This document shows, in pieces, positions 1 to 11,397 of a stretch of 64,000 nt of DNA. The stretch is from NCBI RefSeq assembly GCF_963678635.1, contig NC_087071.1, positions 930,001 to 994,000 on the forward strand, read 5' to 3'. Made by a program: the position numbers and the translations under genes. Numbering within the stretch: the stretch's first letter is position 1; every line of letters starts with the position of its first letter. The notes beneath the pieces were generated by a model. That model did not search any database, was not told the DNA's origin, and saw only the letters and a program-made list of their open reading frames with translations. Source of the DNA: Symsagittifera roscoffensis. Taxonomy: Eukaryota; Xenacoelomorpha; Acoela; Convolutidae.

Positions 1-3000
1 CTCAAAAAATCTAAATTTTTGAAATCACTCATCACCTAATAAACCCAAATTGGTTTCAAAAAACTAGAACCAGCTAAAAATAACGAAGCTCAAAGAATCT
101 AATTACTTGAAATCACTCATCACCTAATAAACCCAAATTGGATTTCAAAAAACTAGAACCAGCTAAAAATAACGAATCTCGAAAAATCTAAATATTTGAA
201 ATCACTCATTACCTAATAAACCCAAATTGGATTTCAAAAAACTAGGACCAGCTAAAAATAACGAAGCTCAAAAAATCTTTATATTTGAAATCACTCATCA
301 CCTAATAAACCGAAATTGGATTTCAAAAAACTAGAACCAGCTAAAATTAACGAAGCTCAAAAAATCTAAATATTTGAAATCACTCATCACCTAATAAACC
401 CAAATTGGATTTCAAAAAACTAGAACCAGCTAAAAATAACGAAGCTCAAAAAATCTTTATATTTGAAATCACTCATCACCTAATAAACCGAAATTGGATT
501 TCAAAAAACTAGCACCAGCTAAAAATAAAGAAGCTCAAAAAATCTAAATTTTTGAAATCACTCATTACCTAATAAACCCAAATTGGATTTCAAAAAACTA
601 GAACCAGCTAAAAATACCGAAGCTCAAAAAATCTAAATACTTGAAATCACTCATCACCTAATAAACCCAAATTGGTTTCAAAAAACTAGAACCAGCTAAA
701 AATAACGAAGCTCAAAAAATCTAAATTTTTGAAATCACTCATCACCTAATAAACCCAAATTGGTTTCAAAAAACTAGAACCAGCTAAAAATAACGAAGCT
801 CAAAAAATCTAATTACTTGAAATCACTCATCACCTAATAAACCCAAATTGGATTTCAAAAAACTAGAACCAGCTAAAAATAACGAATCTCGAAAAATCTA
901 AATATTTGAAATCACTCATCACCTAATAAACCCAAATTGGATTTCAAAAAACTAGAACCAGCTAAAAATAACGAAGCTCAAAAAATCTTTATATTTGAAA
1001 TCACTCATCACCGAATAAACCGGAATTGGATTTCAAAAAACTAGAACCAGCTAAAAATAACGAAGCTCAAAAAATATTTATATTTGAAATCACTCATCAC
1101 CTAATAAACCCAAATTGGATTTCAAAAAACTAGCACCAGCTAAAAATAACGAAGCTGAAAAAATCTAAATTTTTGAAATCACTCATTACCTAATAAACGT
1201 AAATTGGATTTCAAAAAACTAGAACCAGCTAAAAATAACGGAGTTCAAAAAATCTAAATACTTGAAATCACTCATCACCTAGTAAACCCAAATTGGATTT
1301 CAAAAAGCTAGAACCAGCTAAAAACAACGAAGCTCGAAAAATCTAAATATTTGAAATCCCTCATCACCTAATAAACCCAAATTGGATTTCAAAAAACTAG
1401 AACCAGCTAAAAATAACGAAGCTCAAAAAATCTAAATACTTGAAATCACTCATCACCTAATAAACCCAAATTGGTTTCAAAAAACTAGAACCAGCTAAAA
1501 ATAACGAAGCTCAAAAAATCTAATTACTTGAAATCACTCATCACCTAATAAACCCAAATTGGATTTCAAAAAACTAGAACCAGCTAAAAATAACGAATCT
1601 CGAAAAATCTAAATATTTGAAATCACTCATCACCTAATAAACCCAAATTGGATTTCAAAAAACTAGAACCAGCTAAAAATAACGAAGCTCAAAAAATCTT
1701 TATATTTGAAATCACTCATCACCTAATAAACCGAAATTGGATTTCAAAAAACTAGAACCAATTAAAATTAACGAAGCTCGAAAAATCTAAATATTTGAAA
1801 TCACTCATCACCTAATAAACCCAAATTGGATTTCAAAAAACTAGAACCAGCTAAAAATAATGAAGCTCAAAAAATCTTTATATTTGAAATCACTCATCAC
1901 CTAATAAACCGAAATTGGATTTCAAAAAACTAGCACCAGCTAAAAATAACGAAGCTCAAAAAATCTAAATTTTTGAAATCACTCTTTACCTAATAAACCC
2001 AAATTGGATTTCAAAAAACTAGAACCAGCTAAAAATAACGAAGCTCAAAAAATCTAAATACTTGAAATCACTCATCACCTAATAAACCCAAATTGGTTTC
2101 AAAAAACTAGAACCAGCTAAAAATAACGAAGCTCAAAAAATCTAAATTTTTGAAATCACTCATCACCTAATAAACCCAAATTGGTTTCAAAAAACTAGAA
2201 CCAGCTAAAAATAACGAAGCTCAAAAAATCTAATTACTTGAAATCACTCATCACCTAATAAACCCAAATTGGATTTCAAAAAACTAGAACCAGCTAAAAA
2301 TAACGAATCTCGAAAAATCTAAATATTTGAAATCACTCATCACCTAATAAACCCAAATTGGATTTCAAAAAACTAGAACCAGCTAAAAATAACGAAGCTC
2401 AAAAAATCTTTATATTTTAAATCACTCATCACCTAATAAACCGAAATTGGATTTCAAAAAACTAGAACCAGCTAAAAATAACGAAGCTCAAAAAATATTT
2501 ATATTTGAAATCACTCATCACCTAATAAACCCAAATTGGATTTCAAAAAACTAGCACCAGCTAAAAATAACGAAGCTCAAAAAATCTAAATTTTTGAAAT
2601 CACTCATTACTTAATAAACCCAAATTGGATTTCAAAAAACTAGAACCAGCTAAAAATATTGAAGCTCAAAAAATCTAAATACTTGAAATCACTCATCACC
2701 TAATAAACCCAAATTGGATTTCAAAAAGCTAGAACCAGCTAAAAACAACGAAGCTCGAAAAATCTAAATATTTGAAATCCCTCATCACCTAATAAACCCA
2801 AATTGGATTTCAAAAAACTAGAACCAGCTAAAAATAACGAAGCTCAAAAAATCTAATTACTTGAAATCACTCATCACCTAATAAACCCAAATTGGTTTCA
2901 AAAAACTAGAACCAGCTAAAAATAACGAAGCTCAAAAAATCTAAATTTTTGAAATCCTTCATCACCTAATGAACCCAAATTCGTTTCAAAAAACTAGAAC

Positions 3001-6000
3001 CAGCTAAAAATAACGAAGCTCAAAAAATCTAAATTTTTAAAATCACTCATCACCTAATAAATCCAAATTGGTTTCAAAAAACAAGAACCAGCTAAAAATA
3101 ACGAAGCTCAAAAAATCTAATTACTTGAAATCACTCATCACCTAATAAACCCAAATTGGATTTCAAAAAACTAGAACCAGCTAAAAATAACGAATCTCGT
3201 AAAATCTAAATATTTGAAATCACTCATCACCTAATAAACCCAAATTGGATTTCAAAAAACTAGAACCAGCTAAAAATAACGAAGCTCAAAAAATCTTTAT
3301 ATTTGAAATCACTCATCACCTAATAGACCGAAATTGGATTTCAAAAAACTAGAACCAGCTAATATTAACGAAGCTCGAAAAATCTAAATATTTGAAATCA
3401 CTCATCACCTAATAAACCCAAATTGGATTTCAAAAAACTAGAACCAGCTAAAAATAACGAAGCTCAAAAAATCTTTATATTTGAAATCACTCATCACCTA
3501 ATAAACCCAAATTGGATTTCAAAAAATTAGAACCAACTAAAATAACGAAGCTCAAAAAATCTTTATATTTGAAATCACTCATCACCTAATAAACCAAAAT
3601 TGGATTGCAAAAAACTAGAACCAGCTAAAAATAACGAAGCTCAAAAAGACTTTATATTTGAAATCACTCATCACCTAATAAACCCAAATTGGATTTAAAA
3701 AAAACTAGAACCAGCTAAAAATAGCGAAGCTCGAAAAATCTAAATATTTGAAATCACTCATCACCTAAAAAACCCAAATTGGATTTCAAAAAACTAGAAC
3801 CAGCTAAAAATAACGAAGCTCAAAAAATTTTTATATTTGAAGTCACTCATCACCTAATAAACCCAAATTGGATTTCAAAAAACTAGAACCAGCTAAAAAC
3901 AACGAAGCTAAAAAAATCTTTATGTTTGAAATCACTGATCACCTAATAAACCCAAATTGGATTTCAAAAAACTAGAACCAACTAAAAATAACGAAGCTCA
4001 AAAAACCTAAATGTTTGAAATCACTCATCACCGAATAAACCCAAATTGGATTTCAAAAAATTAGAACCAGCTAAAAATAACGCAACTCGAAACATCTAAA
4101 TATTTGAAATCACTCATCACCTAATAAACCCAAATTGGATTTCAAAAAACTAGAACCAGCTAAAAATAACGAAGCTCAAAAAATCTTTTCAATTGAAATC
4201 ACTCATCACCTAATAAACCCAAATTGGATTTCAAAAAACTAGAACCAGCTAAAAATAACGAAGCTCAAAAAATCTTTATATTTGAAGTCACTCATCACCT
4301 AATAAACCCAAATTGGATTTAAAAAAACTAGAACCAGCTAAAAATAACGAAGCTCAAAAAATCTTTATATTTGAAATCACTCATCACCTAATAAACCCAA
4401 ATTGGATTTCAAAAAACTAGAACCAACTAAAAATAACGAAGTTCAAAAAATCTAAATATTTGAAATCACTCATCAGCTAATAAACCCAAAATGGATTTCA
4501 AAAAATTAGAACCAGCTAAAAATAACGAAACTCGAAAAATCTAAATATTTGAAATCACTCATCACCTAATAAACCCAAATTGGTTTTCAAAAAACTAAAA
4601 CCAGCTAAAAATAACGAAGCTCAAAAAATCTTTTTATTTGAAATCACTCATCACCTAATAAACCCAAATTGGATTTCAAAAAACTAGAACCAGCTAAAAG
4701 TAACGAAGCTCGAAAAATCTAAATATTTGAAATCACTCATCACCTAATAAACCCAAATTGGATTTCAAAAAACTAGAACAAGCTAAAAATAACGAAGCTC
4801 AAAAAATCTTTATATTTGAAGTCACTCATCACCTAATAAACCCAAATTGGATTTCAAAAAACTAGAACCAGCTAAAAATAACGAAGCTCAAAAAATCTTT
4901 ATGTTTGAAATCACTCATCACCTAATAAACCCAAATTGGATTTTAAAAAACTAGAACCAACTAAAAATAACGAAGCTCAAAAAATCTAAATAATTGAAAT
5001 CACTCATCACCTAATAAACCCGAATTGGATTTCAAAAAACTAGAACCAGCTAAAAATAACGAAGCTCAAAAAATCTTTTCATTTGAAATCACTCATCACC
5101 TAATAAACCCAAATTGGATTTCAAAAAACTAGAACCAGCTAAAAATAACGAAGCTCAAAAAATCTTTATATTTGAAGTCACTCATCACCTAATAAACCCA
5201 AATTGGATTTCAAAAAACTAGAACCAACTAAAAATAACGAAGCTCAAAAAATCTAAAAATTTGAAATCACTCATCACCTAATAAACCCAAATTGGATTTC
5301 AAAAAATTAGAACCAGCTAAAAATAACGAAACTCGAAAAATCTAAATATTTGAAATCACTCATCACCTAATAAACCCAAATTGGATTTCAAAAAACTAGA
5401 ACCAGCTAAAAATAACGAAGCTCAAAAAATCTTTTTAATTGAAATCACTCATCACCTAATAAACCCAAATTGGATTTCAAAAAACTAGAACCAGCTAAAA
5501 ATAACGAAGCTCGAAAAATCTAAATATTTGAAATCACTCATCACCTAATAAACCCAAATTGGATTCCATAAAACTAGAACCAGCTAAAAATAACGAAGCT
5601 CGAAAAATCTAAATATTTGAAATCACTCATCACCTAATAAACTCGAATTGGATTTCAAAAAACTAGAACCAGCTTAAATAACGAAGCTCAAAAAATCTTT
5701 ATATTTGAAATCACTCATCACCTAATAAACCCAAATTGGATTTCAAAAAATTAGAACCAGCTAAAAATAACGAAACTCGAAAAATCTAAATATTTGAAAT
5801 CACTCATCACCTAATAAACCCAAACTGGATTTCAAAAAACTAGAACCAGCTAAAAATAACGAAGCTCAAAAAATCTTTTTATTTGAAATCACTCATCACC
5901 TAATAAACCCAAATTGGATTTCAAAAAACTAGAACCAGCTAAAAATAACGAAGCTCGAAAAATCTAAATATTTGAAATCACTCATCACCTAATAAACCCA

Positions 6001-6447
6001 AATTGGATTTCATAAAAATAAAAACCAGCTAAAAATAACGAAGCTCGAAAAATCTAAATATTTGAAATCACTCATTACCTAATAAACTCGAATTGGATTT
6101 CAAAAACTAGAATCAGCTAAAAATAAGAAAGCTCGAAAAATCTAAATATTTGAAATCACTCATCACCTAATAAACCCAAACTGGATTTCAAAAAACTAGA
6201 ACCAGCTAAAAATAAAGAAGCTCGAAAAATCTAAAACTTTGAAATCACTCATCATCTAATAAACCCAAATTGGATTTCATAAAACTAGAACCAGCTAAAA
6301 ATAACGAAGCTCGAAAAATCTAAATATTTTAAATCACTCATCACCTAATAAACCCAAATTGGATTTCAAAAAACTAGAACCAGCTAAAAATAACGAAGCT
6401 CAAAAAATCTCTATGTTTGAAATCACTCGTCCCATAATAAACACAAA
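1..6447. repeat. 89-bp AT-rich satellite array, open at left edge
   Basis: Head-to-tail tandem repeat with a monomer of 89 bp (88 bp where GGATTTC is shortened to GGTTTC). Each monomer carries the landmarks GAAGCTC, ATCACTCATCACCTAATAAA, CAAATTGGATTTC and ACTAGAACCAGC. About 72 monomers are visible and the array continues beyond position 1. Variation is concentrated in a short segment after GAAGCTC (AAATTTTTG, AATTACTTG, TTTATATTTG, AAATATTTG). Roughly the first 2.9 kb repeats as groups of about 8 monomers (~710 bp); the right part is less ordered. The array decays at about 6425-6447. There is no open frame and no promoter-like structure. Family unknown; a heterochromatic satellite is the natural reading. 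Confidence 0.97.
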
Positions 6448-7115
6448 TGATACTTAAAACTACTTAAGTTCTAGAGATTGAAAAAAACCAGTTATGTAAC
6501 ATATAATAGTATGAGATGTGGGAATAATACCAGAAAAAAATCCAGAGTTGATTTTCAGAGCTGACTTATCAGCTATAATAACAGAAGAAACGGATTTTAC
6601 TTTCAAAAAGAGCTGTAACAGTCATTGACATTGAAGTGCTAAACGCGATGAGGTGAAAAATATGTCCCAGAGCCGCTGGGTTGAGGTCAGAAACACTAGC
6701 TACTGTGCTCTTATGCTGAGCTAATGTTCCGAGCTAATCTACTTGTAGTTCAGGTACACCAACCTATTAAATGATACAGTTTTTATGCCACAAACAAAAA
6801 TTCGCCTCTCCGCACTAAAGTTTCATGAATAATAGTCAATTATATTGGGTTTTTATTGTCAGTCTCTATAAAATTACAATAATAAAACGATTTTAAAACG
6901 AAATGTTATCAAAAAGTAAAATAATCCATTTTAACCAATTAAAATAGATTATAACTATTTCTTCAACTCTTTTTATGCGTTGTTTTCATTTTTTCATAAT
7001 TTTTTAAACTTAAGTTAGTTAATTTGTTCTCTCGCTCAATTTCATTTTTCCTATTTTCAATCGAGCTTGTGAAAAATTGCAAAAAGTCACCTATAGCTCC
7101 TTGAACTTTGTGGGT
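6448..7115. other. AT-rich spacer, no gene seen
   Basis: Non-repetitive sequence after the satellite. It contains only short T- and A-rich stretches, no long open frame and no retroelement motif that I can recognise. Confidence 0.6.
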
Positions 7116-7120
7116 GCGTT

Positions 7121-7213
7121 GGGGGGGGGGGGGGGGGGGTACGATGGGTGTACGTTGGAGGGGGGTTACTTTGGGGGGGGGGCTTGTTACGATGGTGGGG
7201 GGGGGGGGGGGTT
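7121..7213 (+). repeat. Poly-G cluster (four long G tracts)
   Basis: G runs of 19 (7121-7139), 6 (7160-7165), 10 (7173-7182) and 17 (7197-7213) lie on one strand within 93 bp. The separating spacers are short and mostly T/A with isolated G. Four G tracts at this spacing fit an intramolecular G-quadruplex, and such runs are also unstable in replication and sequencing. The glycine-rich and proline-rich frames they create on the two strands are artefacts of the runs. Confidence 0.9.
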
Positions 7214-7417
7214 GTTCGTGAGGAACTGGTCAAAAATGCGGGTTTTTGGGCCTTTTTTGGAAAAATACTACATATTGGCCGCCCCTGGATAAACTGTAAA
7301 CTGTTTGCTCGAGTTTTGCAGAAAGTTGCAAAAATTAGAGTCATTACTTACAAAATTTAATCAATTTTCATGGATTTTATGTATAAAAAACAATCCATAA
7401 TATTGAAAACAAAATTT

Positions 7418-7580
7418 GATTATAATCGATTATAATGGATTATAATGGATTTAATTTTTTCCAAAATAATCGATTATAATCGATTAAAAATCCATCACGT
7501 GGTCTAAATTTGACAAGATAATCGATTATACAGACAAAATTTTGGTGAACGAAAATCCATTGTAATCCATTATTACCCAT
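7418..7580. repeat. ATCGATTATAAT palindromic motif cluster
   Basis: The self-complementary core TTATAATCGATTATAA and variants (ATAATGGATTATAATGG, AATCGATTATAATCGATTA) recur through this stretch, alternating ATCGAT with ATGGAT or ATCCAT. It looks like a short simple-sequence block, possibly cruciform-prone. No protein or RNA function is evident. Confidence 0.6.
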
Positions 7581-8516
7581 GAAACTTCGGCGCGGGTACA
7601 TTTGCTTGACTTGGGTTTAATTTAAAAGTCGTGTTCGTTAGGTCCGTAGGGGGTTAGTTTGCGGTTAAGAGATTAATCATTGATCCATGCAGTACGGATC
7701 AACTCTCAAACACTCCTGCCTCACCATAGCCGAAAATTTGGCACCGTTGGGAGGGTTAATATTAAGACTCCCAAAGTTCACTCGGTGACAAAATAACTGC
7801 TCCGAGTCGATGAATTTCTTTACTTTGTTTCAAAAGGCTTCCAGTTCATTTCATGAGTCTTGAACTCTCTGGTTTAATGGTCGACAACTCTACATTGATT
7901 GATTGACTCTCTATACTGACCACTCTCAATTTTTGGGCCAATTGACTCAGTCAGCAGAAATTTGCTAATTTTTATTGTGTTTTGCCCAAGTTTTTCTGAA
8001 CAAGTCTATTCGATGCTCCGTTGCCAACTTTTAAAATATTTTGCTTTGATGGCCGACTGGGATATTCCAGGGATATCGGAGGCGATATCTTCTTCCTCAT
8101 TTTCCTTACCTATGCAATTTACAAATCACACTATAAAATCAGTGCCAAAGGACTGTTACGAAAGATGCGATGTAATTACATTTCAACCTCCATCCTAGTC
8201 AATTAGAGTGCAAATTAATTTTTACTAGCTGCTTCTTACGAGCCAGCAGATTTAAAAGTGTTGGACTTTATCAGGTTTTAACTCAATTTCTATTTTGAAA
8301 AGAAACTAAGAATGCTAGGTAAGACCTGTGATGATGGAAATTTGACACCATTCATCAAATCTCAACCAAATTCTACTGTCAGACCCTGTGCTAAAGTAAA
8401 AGTTTAGAGATGCACCGGATCAGCTAGGAAAAGTAACGGATCAGGAGGGAACTCTCAGTTTTCTTATAGTCGATAGGGTCAATCACATTGTTTTTCGATC
8501 CACCCTCCATGTCTTA
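7581..8516. other. Unassigned spacer before BEL/Pao element
   Basis: About 0.9 kb of single-copy-looking sequence. Open frames are under 80 codons and overlap in two frames without recognisable motifs. It appears to be the pre-insertion host sequence of the retroelement that follows. I see nothing else in it. Confidence 0.5.
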
Positions 8517-8521
8517 GTCTG

Positions 8522-8709
8522 TGTCTACGACATTTGAACTTTAATCTTTGCCGAACCTAATTTTACCACATTTTTGACATGATTATGCCGCCAAATTAGT
8601 AAACTGAAAGACTCAAAACTCAAAAATCAAAAAGAAATCATTTAAAAGCAACAACTAAACTACGATTTGAAATTGGAATCTGAATCACCCAAAAGTATTG
8701 CCATTGTCA
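8522..8709 (+). repeat. 5' LTR of BEL/Pao element (188 bp)
   Basis: The left boundary is set by TG directly after GTCTG. The right boundary is the CA of CCATTGTCA, directly before TTGGCGCCC. The last 36 bp (8674-8709, from TGGAATCTGAATC) are repeated exactly at 10831-10866, as expected for LTR ends. An LTR of this length is short but acceptable for the superfamily. No clear TATA box or AATAAA signal was seen. Confidence 0.85.
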
Positions 8710-8710
8710 T

Positions 8711-8723
8711 TGGCGCCCAATAG
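8711..8723 (+). other. tRNA primer-binding site
   Basis: TGGCGCCCAATAG begins one base after the LTR end. A TGG start complementary to a tRNA 3' CCA end is the standard signature of minus-strand priming in LTR elements. I do not assign the tRNA species. Confidence 0.7.
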
Positions 8724-9001
8724 TTTTTAAAACAAAGAAACCGAAACCAAGGTTTTTTTTTGTTGGAAAAATCAACGAACCCACATCCTTATACTAACCA
8801 GTCATATAGTTTATTATTTTTTTTTTTGGATTGTAAGTTCCAAAGAAAAAAAAAAAAAAAAAAAAACTCAAAATCATTTTTTTTTGTTACAATACAATTG
8901 CGAGGGTTCCATGTAATCAAAGGAATTACATATTGGCCATTTACATTTTTGTCTGACACGTCAAAAAGTGAATTAAGTTTAGGAGACAAAGTCAATTAAA
9001 A

Positions 9002-10840
9002 ATGAATTCAACCTATGATGCTGTTTTTAAAGTCATAGAAACAGACGTAGAAATTTTAGCAAAAGCAATTAACCAAGCCATAAGCGATTCCGACGAAGTA
9101 CAGATCATAAACGATTTCTTAACGGAATTGAAGAGCTTGCTTGACGATGCCAATAACGAAGCAGTCAAGATAATACGCACCGGAACGGACCAGCAAGACT
9201 CAATCATTGAACGATTGAAAACTTTGAAAGTTTTGTACCGAACGATCCAACTACGATCAAAACGATACGAGCGTACCCTCAACAACACTGCCACGTCTTC
9301 TTTGAACTCATCACGAGTAGCCAGCAACGTCTCGACGCCTTCAATAATACGACAAGCCTTGAAAAATCTTCCCCTTCGACGCCAAACGGAAAGTTTAACC
9401 CGTAGTACCACTACACAAAACGTCACCATAGACCAGGACACCCCGGACGATTTGCCACAATTTTCAGGATTGCCAGCAAGCTTAAACGCTACTTCAAACC
9501 ACAGATCAAATTCCGCCCAGGACAATTCAGGACTCCTACTTCGCCCCGGATCTAACAGCGACGCCAATACCTTGGATCATCGCATTCATCAACAAAAAAC
9601 AGAAACTCTTGGAACTCAAACTGCCCATGGAACTCACCTCCATCTTCAGTCAAACCTCTCATTGCAGCAGTCGAACGCCGACTTGTCACAAAGTTCAAAC
9701 CTTCAGCCGAACCACCCAGAAGCTCAACTTCAAGGAACGACTATAGAATTGAACAATGGAACTCAACTCCAAATCGACAATCAGCAATTGACAGCAACAG
9801 TGGGACAAAGACCGAACTCAGAAGCTCAACTTCATGAAACGTCACCACACTCCAACCCTGGAACTCAAATCCAAGTTTTCAATCAGCAGATGAACGCACC
9901 AGCAACCCAACAAAGAAATGTTTCAGCGCCAATATTTCTTCCGACAGCAACTTCAAAAGCAGCTCAGAGTCAAATGATTGGACAGCAAATCACACACCCA
10001 TTTCTTGCTCCCCAGACAGCTAGCCCCCCACATGGACTATACCAGCCTTCAAGCCAACAACAGAACCAGCCTTCAAGCCTACAACAGAATCAGCCTCCAA
10101 GTCAGCAACAGAGGACACATAATCCGAATAGCGCCTTTAGACCCATCTTGACGATTGGAAATCAGAATTCAACCAATCATCCCCCCACCAACGTGTTCAG
10201 TGGACACCAGACGACAGCTAAGGGTATCACAAACATCAACGGAGTACCGATACCAGCACAACCAGCACTACTGCCAACAAACCAAGGAGATCAACGAACA
10301 GCAACAAATTGGACCTCCAGCCAGCCGACCCTGACTCACCAATGTACACAACCTGCCATAAGATCGTACCAGGAAGGATTTCTGGGAACCACGACAGCAT
10401 ACAACCCTACGAACATGCCGACATCATCAACAAAAGCCTTCACTCATGCAGGCTGCAGGGGACCAACAGGATCAACTCACCAAAATATCAACCGACCTCC
10501 CCCTCATCAACATGCAGTCCATCAACATGCAGCACATCAACATGCAGCACATCAAAACCAGCCGTCTTATTTTCCTCCGATTCCTGCCAACCTTGGAACA
10601 GCACCGACAGACCACACCCATCATCAAACGATCTCGAAGACATTCAGGAAATCAGTGCCCATTGTCAAACCATTCATATTCGACGGAGAACCTGAACAAT
10701 GGTTAGATTGGATAGGACTGTTCAACGCAACCATCAACAGCACCGACATGACAAACTCGGAAAAGATGACACATCTGCAGAAACTTGTATCCGGAGATGC
10801 AAAATCTCTTATCCGAGGATATGGATGCAATGGAATCTGA
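9002..10840 (+). CDS. BEL/Pao Gag, C-terminally truncated (612 aa)
   Basis: Structural Gag of a BEL/Pao retroelement, expected to form the cytoplasmic particle and bind the RNA. Residues ~1-100 are charged and helix-prone. Residues ~110-540 form a long linker rich in Q, N, H, T, S and P, with local repeats such as HQHAAHQHAAHQ and PSSQQQNQPSSLQQNQ. Residues ~550-608 carry the pattern of the BEL/Pao Gag domain (DUF1759 type): KPFIFDGEPEQWLDWIGLF, then K..HLQKLVSGDAKSLI.GYG. The domain is cut off after about 60 residues because the frame runs into the 3' LTR remnant, which supplies the TGA stop. The ATG at 9002 is the first in frame after the leader. Zinc knuckle, protease and all of Pol are absent. 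Any product would be non-functional alone, though it could in principle be packaged or interfere in trans (inference). Confidence 0.85.
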   Translation: MNSTYDAVFKVIETDVEILAKAINQAISDSDEVQIINDFLTELKSLLDDANNEAVKIIRTGTDQQDSIIERLKTLKVLYRTIQLRSKRYERTLNNTATSSLNSSRVASNVSTPSIIRQALKNLPLRRQTESLTRSTTTQNVTIDQDTPDDLPQFSGLPASLNATSNHRSNSAQDNSGLLLRPGSNSDANTLDHRIHQQKTETLGTQTAHGTHLHLQSNLSLQQSNADLSQSSNLQPNHPEAQLQGTTIELNNGTQLQIDNQQLTATVGQRPNSEAQLHETSPHSNPGTQIQVFNQQMNAPATQQRNVSAPIFLPTATSKAAQSQMIGQQITHPFLAPQTASPPHGLYQPSSQQQNQPSSLQQNQPPSQQQRTHNPNSAFRPILTIGNQNSTNHPPTNVFSGHQTTAKGITNINGVPIPAQPALLPTNQGDQRTATNWTSSQPTLTHQCTQPAIRSYQEGFLGTTTAYNPTNMPTSSTKAFTHAGCRGPTGSTHQNINRPPPHQHAVHQHAAHQHAAHQNQPSYFPPIPANLGTAPTDHTHHQTISKTFRKSVPIVKPFIFDGEPEQWLDWIGLFNATINSTDMTNSEKMTHLQKLVSGDAKSLIRGYGCNGI

Positions 10841-10866
10841 ATCACCCAAAAGTATTGCCATTGTCA
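10831..10866 (+). repeat. 36-bp remnant of 3' LTR
   Basis: Exact copy of the last 36 bp of the 5' LTR, followed immediately by the second GTCTG. Its first bases, TGGAATC, sit at the junction with gag and overlap the last gag codons. Everything between mid-gag and this point has been lost. Confidence 0.85.
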
Positions 10867-10871
10867 GTCTG

Positions 10872-11397
10872 AAATATAGACCACTTCTTGGAGAGCTCTA
10901 AGCTATGCGCCAACGACAAGTTCTTGCTAGCCCAATCAGATTCATACTGGTGTTCTCAATCAATTTTTTTTCGCCATCATAAGGATAGTTAGGATGGTTA
11001 AGCCAAGGTCATTCGAACGCATTGGTCCGAATTCCGTTTGGAACAATCAATAGGCCCAAACGCTTTGAACATATAGTCCCTGAGTAATTCATATATCCAA
11101 GATGAAAATACAGCTCGGAGCCAAAACATGAAACGAGTCCTGCACCACACCTCCTCGCATCAGCGGGTATCGATAAGAATTGCTCGCTGTCGGAAACAAA
11201 TCCAAATTTTTGTCGTATATGGCACCATGCAGACCGCTCGCAAAATTTGATTGTACTTTACCAAATTTCTCCGGATATGTCTCTATTCGTCTGACTGCCA
11301 TTCTGCTCCGACAGCCAAAACCATAACATATCGCTCATGATCAGGTAAGCTAATGTTAAGCTAATATTGTGGTAATCCAAGCTCCTCGACATTCTAC
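10872..11397. other. Unassigned spacer
   Basis: A 70-codon minus-strand frame at 11089-11301 has reasonable amino-acid composition, but I recognise no motif, and competing frames look equally plausible. No other feature is seen. Confidence 0.3.

Larger units (their letters stand above)
8522..10866 (+). mobile_element. Truncated BEL/Pao LTR retrotransposon with TSD
   Basis: The element starts TGTCTACGAC and ends CCATTGTCA. It is flanked by identical 5-bp GTCTG target-site duplications at 8517-8521 and 10867-10871. Inside are a 188-bp 5' LTR, a primer-binding site one base after it, an A/T-tract-rich leader, a gag frame, and then only the last 36 bp of the 3' LTR. The rest of gag, all of pol, and most of the 3' LTR are gone. 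The gag motif is of the type seen in BEL/Pao. The intact duplication and still-open gag suggest a younger insertion than the other retroelements here. Confidence 0.88.

Noticed and set aside
7077-7360. Glycine-rich and proline-rich small proteins on both strands
   Set aside because: Produced by homopolymer G/C runs. There is no other coding signal.
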